DNA of 64,000 nucleotides from Thermoplasmatales archaeon (GTDB lineage: Archaea > Thermoplasmatota > Thermoplasmata > Thermoplasmatales > Thermoplasmataceae): assembly GCA_016806715.1 (NCBI GenBank), contig CP060531.1, positions 248,001-312,000 on the forward strand, in the 5' to 3' direction. Both the position numbers and the translations under genes were made by a program. Under the pieces are notes generated by a model. It worked only from the letters and a program-made list of their open reading frames with translations. It was not told where the DNA came from and searched no databases. Of the stretch, positions 14,086-22,553 are shown piece by piece; position 1 is the stretch's first letter; the number at the start of each line of letters is the position of its first letter.

Positions 14086-14688
14086 CTACCTGTACATCCT
14101 TTCATTATCTTGATCATGTGGCATTATCTCGTTCATAATCATGTCGGATTCATCGCCACTAAGGCCGATTTCCTTAATCAGATAATCCCTGATCTCTACC
14201 CTCGATTTTCCTTCATTGATCATGCCCTGTATCATTATCATCATTCTTTCCGTTATCTGTTTGTTGAACTGTTCCTCCAGCTTCAGTGCCTTTACCATCT
14301 TGTACAGGGCGGACAGGAGCTTGTTGAAACTCTCATTCAGTTCGTTTTTTGTTAATGACTGTGTCTGGACGTCTGACCTGGCCACTATTTCTTCATTGGA
14401 TCCCTCAAGCATGAATTTCACGAGTTCTGCACTGCTGTTGAGTATGAGCAGGGAATGATACGTAGCCAGCCTTACTGTCTGATCTATGACTGCAGTCTCT
14501 ATCCCGGTTTTTACCTTTATGTGCAGCGTGTCCGGGTGAAACCCGATGTATATGGTAAACGGTACTTTCTCATTTACTAACTTGAGGCGTCCCTCCTCAT
14601 CTGTAACTACCCATTTCAGGTCAACTATGTTTGATGACTGGTTGTTCCCTGCGGATAGCCATCCCAGTATTTCTTCCTTAATGCCCAT
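14086..14688 (-). CDS. Hypothetical protein upstream of RPA (about 200 aa)
   Basis: No family recognised. N-terminal half looks like a mixed alpha/beta domain (MGIKEEILGWLSAG, VDLKWVVTDEEGRLKLVNEKVPFTIYIGFHPDTLHIKVKTG), followed by a helical half with Met-rich segment (ERMMIMIQGMINEG) and acidic end. The frame stays open to 14862, but the divergent MFS gene starts at 14828, so I chose ATG 14688, which has a gtgggg motif just upstream; ATG 14709 is another option. It ends 8 bases before the RPA gene and is likely its operon partner. The N-terminal half has the feel of a type III secretion-chaperone-like or YbjN-like fold, but I would not rely on this. Confidence 0.7.
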   Translation of the reverse strand: MGIKEEILGWLSAGNNQSSNIVDLKWVVTDEEGRLKLVNEKVPFTIYIGFHPDTLHIKVKTGIETAVIDQTVRLATYHSLLILNSSAELVKFMLEGSNEEIVARSDVQTQSLTKNELNESFNKLLSALYKMVKALKLEEQFNKQITERMMIMIQGMINEGKSRVEIRDYLIKEIGLSGDESDMIMNEIMPHDQDNERMYR

Positions 14689-14827
14689 ATCCCCACTTCC
14701 TATATGCATGAATCTTATATTACTTTCGAAGTGAGCCGTGGCCTTCACACACCCTTCGACGTTAAGGAAAAAAGACTCATGTAGGTTAAATATCCTCTTG
14801 GGTTCACGAAAAAGAATCGGTTGACAA

Positions 14828-15961
14828 ATGGCAAGAAGCATGTTTTCCGGCATAACGATCATGGCAGGCAGGTTATTTTATTCAATGAACTGGTATAATG
14901 TATCACCAGCACTTGGTGATATCAGCTCGACCTACCATATTCCATTTTCCCTGACCGGCCTGATCCTTGCGGTGTTTTTGCTGGGAGCAGGAGTCTTCCA
15001 GATACCTGCAGGAATAATTGCTACAAAGATAGGCAGCAGGAACACATCCGTCCTTGGCCTTGTCCTGATGTCACTTGCGGTTCTCGGGTCTGCGCTCTCA
15101 CCAACTTTTCTAATATTTGTTGTGATGCGCCTGATAACCGGCATAGGTGCGGCATTCTTCTTTTCATCAGCCATCGGCGTTCTGAGTGATATATACTATG
15201 ACAAACTGCCCGAGATGGTTGGCCTCTACAACGGCTTCTTCAGCATTGGTGCTGGTATAGGGATATTTGCGTTCATCCCTCTTATAGATATTTTTGGCTG
15301 GCAGAACAGCCTGCTCATTAGCGGCACAATTACCCTAGTGTCGGCCCTGGCTTTTTTCATCATAGTTCCCAAGGGTGAGCGTGGAGGCCAGTTTGATATT
15401 CACAAGATAAAGTCACGGATCCTTGACCGCAGGATCTGGTACATTTCGCTCGGGTTCTCGGGATTCTGGGCTCTTAATTTCACGTTGGCGGAATATTTCA
15501 AGACATTTGCAGAATCCTTTGGATTTTCCGGTATAGTGGCAGGCCTGATGGGCTCAGCCATAATGTTTCTCGGGATAGTAGGAGGTATATTGACCGGTTT
15601 CTTCAGGAGGGGCAGGCCGATTCGTACCTCCGTGGTACTCACACTCGTCCTCTCAATGTCTTTACTGCTGCTGATGTTCAACAGTGCCTACACTCTGTGG
15701 ACTGTTGTTGCACTTAACGGCGTATTTGCGGTTGTGATATTTTCCCTCCAATACACTGCTGTAATCAGGCTGGATAGCGACAGGCGCTACATTCCCCTGA
15801 ATGTCGGGCTAATGAATTCACTCCAGCTGGGGTTCGGTTCCCTCGTACCGCTTGTATTCGCATTCCTGATACCGTATGGTTATTCCATATCATGGGCATT
15901 CCTTGCACTGTTGTCCATAGTAACACTTCCGATGGTTTACATGTTCAGGATAAGAAAATGA
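14828..15961 (+). CDS. MFS transporter (377 aa)
   Basis: Twelve hydrophobic segments and the MFS pattern: YNVSPALGDISSTYHIPFSLTGLILAVFLLGAGVFQIPAG in TM1-2, GSRN (the short loop 2-3 motif), RLITGIGAAFFFS in TM4-5. Probably a proton-coupled transporter or exporter of the CynX/NarK-like groups, substrate unknown. Slightly shorter than the ~400 aa norm. It is divergent from the hypothetical gene upstream of RPA and convergent with the zinc-ribbon gene that ends 2 bases after it. Confidence 0.85.
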   Translation: MARSMFSGITIMAGRLFYSMNWYNVSPALGDISSTYHIPFSLTGLILAVFLLGAGVFQIPAGIIATKIGSRNTSVLGLVLMSLAVLGSALSPTFLIFVVMRLITGIGAAFFFSSAIGVLSDIYYDKLPEMVGLYNGFFSIGAGIGIFAFIPLIDIFGWQNSLLISGTITLVSALAFFIIVPKGERGGQFDIHKIKSRILDRRIWYISLGFSGFWALNFTLAEYFKTFAESFGFSGIVAGLMGSAIMFLGIVGGILTGFFRRGRPIRTSVVLTLVLSMSLLLLMFNSAYTLWTVVALNGVFAVVIFSLQYTAVIRLDSDRRYIPLNVGLMNSLQLGFGSLVPLVFAFLIPYGYSISWAFLALLSIVTLPMVYMFRIRK

Positions 15962-15963
15962 GT

Positions 15964-16302
15964 TCATTTTATCCAGTGTGCCTCAAGATTCTTTTTCAAC
16001 TGTTCAATTTTCTCCGGAGAAGGCTTGAGTTTTGGCTTCGTTGGGGGTTTTCTTGACTTGAATATATAACTTGGATTTGTTATGGTTACAAAACCGCACT
16101 TGAGGCACACAAGGCCGAAAGGCGTGAACCTCTGGTGCGTAATTGCATTCCTCATAACTCCGTCATACCGCTCCGGTGAAAGTGGTTCCTGCCGTGCCTT
16201 TTTGCCTGGCGACATTAATCTCAGATCTGTGACGCTCTCCCTGACATAGAGTGATTTTACATTTCGGCTCCTGCAAAGGGAACACATCTTTATTTTTTTC
16301 AA
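15964..16302 (-). CDS. Small zinc-ribbon-like protein (112 aa)
   Basis: Contains two CxxC knuckles, CSLC near residues 7-10 and CLKC near 66-69, consistent with one zinc ribbon, separated by a basic region with SPERYDGVMRNAITHQRFTPFG. The C-terminus is Lys/Pro-rich (KSRKPPTKPKLKPSPEK). Function unknown; could bind nucleic acid. Its promoter region contains two perfect 12-bp palindromes (16311-16322, 16329-16340), and it is divergent from the MFS gene at 16432. Confidence 0.7.
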   Translation of the reverse strand: MKKIKMCSLCRSRNVKSLYVRESVTDLRLMSPGKKARQEPLSPERYDGVMRNAITHQRFTPFGLVCLKCGFVTITNPSYIFKSRKPPTKPKLKPSPEKIEQLKKNLEAHWIK

Positions 16303-16310
16303 GTTTTATC

Positions 16311-16340
16311 TTAGTATACTAAATGTTTTTAGTATACTAA
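16311..16340. promoter_or_regulatory. Two copies of the palindrome TTAGTATACTAA
   Basis: Perfect 12-bp palindromes at 16311-16322 and 16329-16340, centres 18 bp apart, lying 9-38 bases upstream of the minus-strand gene (start 16302) and about 90-120 bases upstream of the MFS gene (16432). Tandem symmetric sites in a divergent promoter look like binding sites for a dimeric repressor. They may also overlap the TATA element of the minus-strand gene. Confidence 0.65.
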
Positions 16341-16431
16341 CATCTTTTGGTCGCTTTATTTTGCAAATTCGCTCCGGTCAAATAATTATTTTAATGCATA
16401 TTTTATCAGGTGAAGAGGCAGTGCCTGTTAA

Positions 16432-17697
16432 ATGAGCAGCAATAGAAAAATAATAGCACTTAGATCATTTGTGATTTCTGCAGGCGCAACTGCTGCGGCT
16501 TCTTTCGTGGGTGTCTATGGCGTGATGATTGGCGCCACGGCTGCGGAAATGGGATGGCTCCAGTCCAGTTCCAATGCCCTGACCAACGGTGGCCAGTTGC
16601 TTTGGGGGAAATTGAGCGACAAATATGGAAAGAGGCTTCCATTCCTGATCCTGGGAAGTATTATTCTAGCTGTGCTCTGGGCACTGATGGGGATGGTCAG
16701 GTCTCCGATCCAGCTTATTGTGATCTATGCTGTGCTATCGCTTATGTCTGCTATGATAACTGTAAACTGGTTTTCACTGATAGCCGAGATAGAAGATTCA
16801 GCAACTCGTGGGCATTTCCTGGCTGTAATAAACAACTTCTCTTCAATGGGTGCAATAATTTCTCTCATCCTGCTTTCCTTTCTCATGCATTCCACCACAG
16901 GAGATTTAATAATTGTTCCTTTTGGCATCGCAGCAGGATCCTACGTAGTATCTGCAATAATGCTTTCTGGCATAAGAGAAAAGAAGAGGGAAAAAGTCAG
17001 TATTGTAAGCAGGACCACGCTGAAGCAGATCAGGGAGCATAAGACATTCTTCAGTTACTTCCTGGCAATGAATGTTCAGGGATTCTTCTGGTCCATGGCA
17101 TGGCCAGTTTTTCCCATAACAATAGTACTTGTTATGCACTTTGACCTGTCAACAGTTGCGATACTAACCGCTGCTTCGCTCAGCGCAACGGTAATGATGC
17201 AGCTGATAGTTGGAAAGTACGTGGATAAAATAAGCAGGCCTCCGCTGATCTTTACAAACCGTATTCTGTTGAGCATGATACCGCTTTTTTATGCTGTATT
17301 TTCAACTTTCTATGAGTTTGTGGTACTCGAACTTTACAGTGGCATTGTTGGTGCAATTCAGAATGTTGTCATGAACTCATATGTCCTTGACATAGTACCT
17401 GATGATCACAGGGGAGAATACATATCTATACTCAATGGTTTCAACGGCATAATGTATTTTCTCGGTGCTCTTGCAGGAGGCTACCTCCTCCAGTTTTTTA
17501 TGGGGCGTTATGCACTCAGGGAAGCCCTGGCATTCACCTATTCATTTATAATAGCGGGCAGGTTCGCATCCTCATTTCTCTTCCTGAAGCTCAAGGAATC
17601 GGATAACAGGAGAGGAAACCGCGGTTTTGTATATTCGCTCCTGCTGAGGTTCAGGACACCCGGTGCTCCTTCGGGAGGGGTTGTAAAGCCAAGATAG
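16432..17697 (+). CDS. MFS transporter (421 aa)
   Basis: Twelve-TM major facilitator. Signature after TM2: GGQLLWGKLSDKYGKRLPFLILG (compare G-x3-D-R-x-G-R-R); the second half carries VGKYVDKISRPPLI. TM4-5 region VINNFSSMGAIISLILLSF. The basic C-terminal tail (LRFRTPGAPSGGVVKPR) is cytoplasmic. Substrate unknown; the family includes sugar and drug exporters. The start ATG is at 16432 with no strong ribosome-binding site. Divergent promoter shared with the zinc-ribbon gene. Confidence 0.85.
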   Translation: MSSNRKIIALRSFVISAGATAAASFVGVYGVMIGATAAEMGWLQSSSNALTNGGQLLWGKLSDKYGKRLPFLILGSIILAVLWALMGMVRSPIQLIVIYAVLSLMSAMITVNWFSLIAEIEDSATRGHFLAVINNFSSMGAIISLILLSFLMHSTTGDLIIVPFGIAAGSYVVSAIMLSGIREKKREKVSIVSRTTLKQIREHKTFFSYFLAMNVQGFFWSMAWPVFPITIVLVMHFDLSTVAILTAASLSATVMMQLIVGKYVDKISRPPLIFTNRILLSMIPLFYAVFSTFYEFVVLELYSGIVGAIQNVVMNSYVLDIVPDDHRGEYISILNGFNGIMYFLGALAGGYLLQFFMGRYALREALAFTYSFIIAGRFASSFLFLKLKESDNRRGNRGFVYSLLLRFRTPGAPSGGVVKPR

Positions 17698-17925
17698 AGG
17701 TTTTCTATCCCTCCTCAGTAAATATATTTGGCGGCCTCTTCCGGCATTTCCAAATGACCGTTCCGGTGTGTCGAATGATTGGAATAAGCGGACACTATTC
17801 GTGAAAATCTGTTCGACCGACTGAGATCTTCAGTGATCCATTCCGCAAATGCAGAATCAGAGTGTCCCCATTTGCTGCCCAATCTGATAAGGAGAGTTTA
17901 ATGTAAAGATGTGCGATATCGGATC

Positions 17926-18288
17926 ATGAAAGTAGCTATTCCGGTAACAGGAGATATGGTAAGTGGCCCCGGGGAGGGAATGGAAATCAAGATATACGAG
18001 ACCAAGGAGGGAGTGAAGTTGTTGGAAACATATGAAAATCCTGCACTGAAAGCCCAATCAGCAAGAGGTATCTGGATGCTCAGGTCCGTAATTGAAAGAG
18101 GTGCAGAGGCAATTATAGTTGCAGAAGCTGGGGCTCCTGCATTCAGCTATACAAAGGGGAAATTGAAGCTTTATCTGGGGAGAGGAATGACCGCAGATGA
18201 GGCTCTTGCATCTTTTAATACAGGAAAATTGAATGAACTTACTGTGCCAACTCATGAACATGGGCATCACGACCATGATGAGCACTGA
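17926..18288 (+). CDS. NifX/NifB-like dinitrogenase-cofactor family protein (120 aa)
   Basis: Single-domain member of the dinitrogenase iron-molybdenum cofactor family (MKVAIPVTGDMVSGPGEGMEIKIYE..., ARGIWMLRSVIERGAEAIIVAEAGAPAFSY, KLYLGRGMTADEALASF). Such stand-alone proteins in archaea without nitrogenase are of uncertain function, possibly Fe-S or Mo cluster carriers. The C-terminus is a His/Asp-rich tail (HEHGHHDHDEH), suggesting metal binding. ATG 17926 fits the family start better than the in-frame GTG at 17911. Transcribed alone. Confidence 0.82.
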   Translation: MKVAIPVTGDMVSGPGEGMEIKIYETKEGVKLLETYENPALKAQSARGIWMLRSVIERGAEAIIVAEAGAPAFSYTKGKLKLYLGRGMTADEALASFNTGKLNELTVPTHEHGHHDHDEH

Positions 18289-18484
18289 GATAGTATATCC
18301 AGGCAGAATTGTAATATGGAGAGTATTAACTCCACAATACAGTTTTCTTATGAAATTCAACTCCAACACTGAAGCAGGTCCAGAGTTACCATGATCATAT
18401 TTTTTTGGGTGAAGAGTAAGGGCGTTATAAACTAGAAATGAATATGAAGCTAGAAAAGAGATGAGTCCTGCGTACCCTTAGTAC

Positions 18485-19063
18485 TCAAATAGGCTGAATC
18501 ATTGCTATCACTTCTCTGGTGGATCTCACGCGCCCCATCCTCTTGAACACATACTGTATGACGACTCTGTGAGATTCTTCCGACAGGTCACCCATGGCAT
18601 CTTCAATGAAAACCTGGTTATATCCCAGTTCATAAGCGTAGCGTGCGGTGCTTTCTACACCATATGTTGTTGCAACGCCGCAAAGAACTATGGTCTCTAT
18701 TTTCCTCCTTCTGAGCTGAAGGTCCAGTTCAGTGCCATAGAATGCCCCCCACTGCCTCTTTGTAATAACAATGTCACGTTCCTGAACATCGATCTCCGGA
18801 ACAAATTCAGTCCAGTCATGGTCTGGGTCGGCAGGCATTGTGAACGTGGAGTCACTGATTGGGTGCAGTGCAGTTGCCTGATCCGATGCAACATGTACAG
18901 GAAAAACAGGCATGCCAAGTTCTCTGAATCTTTTTGCAACCAGAGAAGCATTTCCAATCACTGTTGCAGAGGGATAAGGTTTTGTATCCATTCTAGAAAT
19001 TCCTATCTGCAAATCTATAATGACAAGTGCGGTTGATTTTATATTCAGCTTCTCTTCATTCAT
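18485..19063 (-). CDS. Isochorismatase-like cysteine hydrolase (192 aa)
   Basis: Cysteine hydrolase fold with the catalytic triad Asp17 (VIIDLQ), Lys102 (ITKRQWGAF) and Cys128 (VLCGVATTYGVESTAR), including the cis-peptide-type GVAT segment. Members hydrolyse nicotinamide, isochorismate or other amides/ethers; the exact substrate is not evident. Length is typical. The gene is divergent from the disrupted drug-exporter gene starting at 19246. Confidence 0.88.
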   Translation of the reverse strand: MNEEKLNIKSTALVIIDLQIGISRMDTKPYPSATVIGNASLVAKRFRELGMPVFPVHVASDQATALHPISDSTFTMPADPDHDWTEFVPEIDVQERDIVITKRQWGAFYGTELDLQLRRRKIETIVLCGVATTYGVESTARYAYELGYNQVFIEDAMGDLSEESHRVVIQYVFKRMGRVRSTREVIAMIQPI

Positions 19064-19182
19064 TGGGTGAAGATATCAGCATCCAATAAAACCATGACTG
19101 TTCAGAAATATTCACATAAGAAACATTTTGTCGCAAAGAACTGATTTTATACAGCCATACAATTATGGTTATGAATTTCCCA

Positions 19183-19196
19183 CGCCGAGGCTCGGC
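19183..19196. promoter_or_regulatory. GC-rich hairpin between divergent genes
   Basis: GCCGAG and CTCGGC arms (19184-19196) around a single G in an otherwise AT-rich spacer upstream of the MFS exporter remnant. Could be a regulator binding site of the exporter. Only short, so weak evidence. Confidence 0.3.
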
Positions 19197-19413
19197 TGTG
19201 CTGGAACAGAAGCTGATAAACCATAAAGTTTTACAGGTGCGGAGGATGAAATAGACGGAGTATAAGTGGGTCGTGCTCAGCAACACTACGCTCGGCGTTT
19301 TGATGTCATCCATCGACACCAACATTGTACTCATAGCCTTGCCTACTATAGGCTCGCAGGTAAGCGGCATGACCACAATCGACCTGCTATGGATTTTACT
19401 TGGCTATCAACTA

Positions 19414-20626
19414 GATTATCGTTCGCTTAATTACTAGTCTATCTTTATATCTTCATTTACGTTATACTTGCGATATAAATGGTTTTTAAGAGAAAATATC
19501 CAAAGCCAGACCTTTCAGAAGAGGATCTGAACAAGCTCAGGAGAATCAGGTCATCGATGAAGGAGGAAAAGAGGAGAGTAACAAGGGCATCCATAATCCT
19601 CGATTATCTTGAGGATTACAGCGACGACAGGATTGCAGCAAGGAACGGCATGAACAAGAATACGGTGAAGAAATGCCTGTCAAAGCTGAGGGAATTTGGC
19701 ATGGAGGCTGCACTGAACGATCTTCCAAGACCTGGAAAGCCCAGAACGATTACAGATGATGATAAGTCATGGATCCTTAACCTTGCATGCACAAAACCAG
19801 CGGAACATGGATACCCGGACGAGCTCTGGCCCTATACCCTCTTGACCGGACACATAAGGAAGAACAGGTCATCCCTTAAGAATATAAGCAGATCCACAGT
19901 CTTCGAAATACTCAATGAGGCGGAGATAAAACCTCACAAAATCAGGTACTATGTGGAAAAGAGGGATCCTGACTTTGAGGGAAAAATGGCCACGGTACTG
20001 CACGTATACAAGGAGGTGGACATGATCAACAATGGTTTCATAATACCCGAGCTGAAGGACACAATAACCGTATCATTCGATGAGAAGCCGGGAATGCAGG
20101 CAATATCAATGACATCAGAGGAGCTCCCTCCCGTTCCCGGAAAGTATCCATCTGCCACGAGGGATTATGAGTATAAGAGGCTGGGCACCCTGTCCCTTCT
20201 GGCAGGCATAGACCTGCATTCCGGTATTGTTACGGAAACTGTGAGCAGAACACATAACAGCAATGATTTCATAGCATTCCTGAAGAAACTGGATTCGTCG
20301 TATCCCAAAGATAAGAGGATAAGGGTTATTCTGGATAATCTAAGGGTGCACACATCGGCGAAAACAAGGGAATTCCTGCTGACAGTGCCAAACAGGTTTG
20401 ACTTTGTTTTCACTCCAAAGCATGGATCATGGCTCAACATAGTGGAGACACTTTTCAGCAAACTGGCCAGGACCATGCTCCGTGAGATCAGGGTAAAAAG
20501 CATGGATGAACTGAAGGACAGGATTGATCAGTACTTCCAGGAAATTAACAAGTCTCCTGTCATCTTTAGATGGAAGTATAAAATGGATGATATCACAATA
20601 GCATAGGAATTAAGCGAACGCTAATC
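19414..20626 (+). mobile_element. IS630-family insertion sequence, 1213 bp
   Basis: Flanked by TA dinucleotides (19412-19413 and 20627-20628), the target duplication typical of IS630/Tc1-mariner elements. Terminal inverted repeats are gattatcgttcgcttaatt at the left and gattagcgttcgcttaatt (complement) at the right, 19 bp with one mismatch. It contains one transposase gene (19479-20606) and sits in the first membrane-helix region of a drug-exporter gene. Confidence 0.93.
19479..20606 (+). CDS. IS630-family transposase (375 aa)
   Basis: N-terminal helix-turn-helix domain (about 45-75, RIAARNGMNKNTVKKCLSKL) and a DDE catalytic domain: first Asp in SFDEKPGMQA (about 205), second Asp in VILDNLRVHTS (about 287), and Glu in PKHGSWLNIVETLFSKL (about 325), the last motif being diagnostic of IS630. 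The frame is intact and full length, so the element may be active. GC and codon use look like those of the surrounding genes. Confidence 0.95.
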   Translation: MVFKRKYPKPDLSEEDLNKLRRIRSSMKEEKRRVTRASIILDYLEDYSDDRIAARNGMNKNTVKKCLSKLREFGMEAALNDLPRPGKPRTITDDDKSWILNLACTKPAEHGYPDELWPYTLLTGHIRKNRSSLKNISRSTVFEILNEAEIKPHKIRYYVEKRDPDFEGKMATVLHVYKEVDMINNGFIIPELKDTITVSFDEKPGMQAISMTSEELPPVPGKYPSATRDYEYKRLGTLSLLAGIDLHSGIVTETVSRTHNSNDFIAFLKKLDSSYPKDKRIRVILDNLRVHTSAKTREFLLTVPNRFDFVFTPKHGSWLNIVETLFSKLARTMLREIRVKSMDELKDRIDQYFQEINKSPVIFRWKYKMDDITIA

Positions 20627-21950
20627 TAGTGGTGGCAAGTGTGCTTGTCAATTTCGGCAGACTCTCTGACATGTTCGGACGAGTCAGGCTTTACAACCTT
20701 GGGTTTGCCATATTCACAATCGGATCTGGATTGTGCAGCATAGCTCAGACCCCGGTTGAACTCATCGGTTTCAGGCTGGTACAGGCAACCGGGTCCGGAT
20801 TCCTCTTTTCAAATAGCGCTGCGATTATCACGGATACATTTCCCGTGGAGGAAAGAGGAATGGCTCTGGGAATAAACCAGATATCAATAGTTGTTGGATC
20901 AGTGACTGGATTGATAGCAGGAGGCTTCCTTACAACACTCCTCGGCTGGAGGTCCATATTCTGGGTAAACCTGCCCATAGGAATATTTGCAACAATCTGG
21001 GCTTACATGAAATTGAAAGAGCTGTCTTCACCTTCACACATTCATAAACTGGACATACCTGGAAATGTGACTTTTGCAGGAGGCCTTGTGTTGCTCCTCC
21101 TGGCAGTCACACTTTTCGCCATATCGGGGCTCGCTACCCTATACACGTCATTGCTGATAGCAGCTTCGGCATTGCTCTTCATACTGTTTATTTTCATCGA
21201 GAGAAAGCGCGATGACCCCATGTTCGATCTATCCCTTTTCAGGAATCATGAATTCACTGCGGGAAACGAGACAATATTTCTGAATGCGCTGGCACGAGGA
21301 TCATTCATCCTGGTGATGGTATTTTACCTTCAAGGTCCAATAATGCATCTAAATCCGCTTCAAGCAGGGATATTGCTTGTACCCTTGTCCATTTCCCTAT
21401 CCATAATGGGGCCAATCAGTGGAGTTCTTTCAGACAGGTTTGGGCCAAGGTTCTTTGTTATTACCGGACTTTTGCTTTCATCAGTTGGATTCATACTGAT
21501 GACAAGGATCGCATATGGCGTTTCCGAGTTGCAACTGCTCCTGCCTCTAGTTCTCATAGGAGCCGGTATGGGGATATTTGCCTCCCCCAACAGGGCATCA
21601 ATAATGAGTTCAGTTCCTGGTTATCGCCGTGGCTTAGCATCTGGAATTAGCACCACGCTGGTCAATGTTGGGAATACGATGAGCATTGGCCTTGCCTTCC
21701 TTTTAATGAGTGCAACTACAACAAGGAATAATCTAGACTCAATTTTTTCCGGCCTTCCATCCACCGGTGAGAGATTCTCTGCAGCCGGATTCATTTCCTC
21801 AGTTCACATTGTATTCTTTATGTCTACCGCGATGCTTTTGCTGTCGATTTTATTGTACCTTTACGGTGTGCGCAGAATATCGAAAAAAGTCTAGATCTGA
21901 TCAATGAAGTCAAGACAGCCTGGCCGTTGTATGGCAAATGATTCCTCTGC

Positions 21951-22553
21951 CTATGCCAGCCTACGCAAAATCCCCTTATCCATCATATATTCGTGATCGG
22001 AAAATTTGGCATCATCCCGGTCCTGAGTCACAAATATAAGATCCATTCTGGATTTCCCTGCAAAGTCTTTCAGGTTTTCGAGCACACGCTCCTTGTCATC
22101 AAGATTTGAGAGTGCTTCATCGATCGCAAGTACCTCCGGGCCCGATGAAAGAGCCGTGCCAATCGATACCCTGATTCGCTGTCCCATGCTGAGGTTTTTA
22201 ACCTTTCCGTCGAAATTAATTCCAGTAATTTCCTTGATCTCTGTGATACCGGTTCGAATATTGTCTTTCACTTTATTTCTAAAGGCTAAAAGGTGTTCAT
22301 CTACTTTCATTTCAGGGAAATAGGTATCCTGGTTAATGTAGACAGCCGATCTTTTCTGAGGTGGAAGAAACGTCACGTCCCTATTGTTTATAATTACATG
22401 TCCGCTTTCTGGCAGGAGAAACCCACAGATCATCAGGAGTGTTGAGGTCTTTCCGCTTCCGTTTTTACCGTGTATGCATATAGTCCCACTGTCACTTATA
22501 GTGGGAGCTATTGTGGTTGTCCCCAGACGTTTAGAAACCATGATATCAATCAC
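21951..22553 (-). CDS. ABC transporter ATP-binding protein, tungstate/molybdate type (200 aa)
   Basis: Compact ABC ATPase: Walker A HGKNGSGKTST (28-38), Q-loop VYINQDTYF, signature LSMGQRIRVS (about 120), Walker B EVLAIDEALSNLDD, and the switch region LIFVTQDRDDAKF where the usual His is replaced by Gln/Asp (TQD instead of T-H-D). It lacks the C-terminal TOBE-like regulatory domain of ModC, resembling short tungstate-type ATPases. It overlaps the permease by 4 bases. The missing switch His deserves note because it is normally needed for hydrolysis. Confidence 0.87.
   Translation of the reverse strand: MIDIMVSKRLGTTTIAPTISDSGTICIHGKNGSGKTSTLLMICGFLLPESGHVIINNRDVTFLPPQKRSAVYINQDTYFPEMKVDEHLLAFRNKVKDNIRTGITEIKEITGINFDGKVKNLSMGQRIRVSIGTALSSGPEVLAIDEALSNLDDKERVLENLKDFAGKSRMDLIFVTQDRDDAKFSDHEYMMDKGILRRLA

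Larger units (their letters stand above)
19246..21894 (+). pseudogene. DHA2-type (14-TM) MFS drug exporter, interrupted by IS630 and a nonsense codon
   Basis: The gene is in two parts: 19246-19411 (SNTTLGVLMSSIDTNIVLIALPTI...LLGYQ) and 20629-21894 (VVASVLVNFGRLSDMFGRVRLYNLGF... to the stop). Removing 19414-20626 plus one TA copy restores an uninterrupted frame through LLGYQLVVASVLVNFGRLSD, the usual TM1-TM2 and motif A region. The second part (421 residues in frame) retains some 12-13 TM helices. In addition, the third codon is TAG (19252-19254), probably from CAG, directly after ATG AAA; either translation begins downstream or the gene was already dead. The start is supported by gcggagg just before the ATG. 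Exporter of the EmrB/QacA type. Confidence 0.88.

Noticed and set aside
15964-16302. Zinc-ribbon protein as the regulator of the adjacent palindromes
   Set aside because: Attractive by position, but the protein shows no HTH or dimer domain; left as unassigned.
17698-17925. Possible small RNA between the MFS gene and the NifX-like gene
   Set aside because: Moderate base composition but no clear stem, frame or repeat.
19056-19376. 106-codon minus-strand frame
   Set aside because: Antisense to the 5' part of the MFS exporter, which shows clear family motifs on the plus strand.
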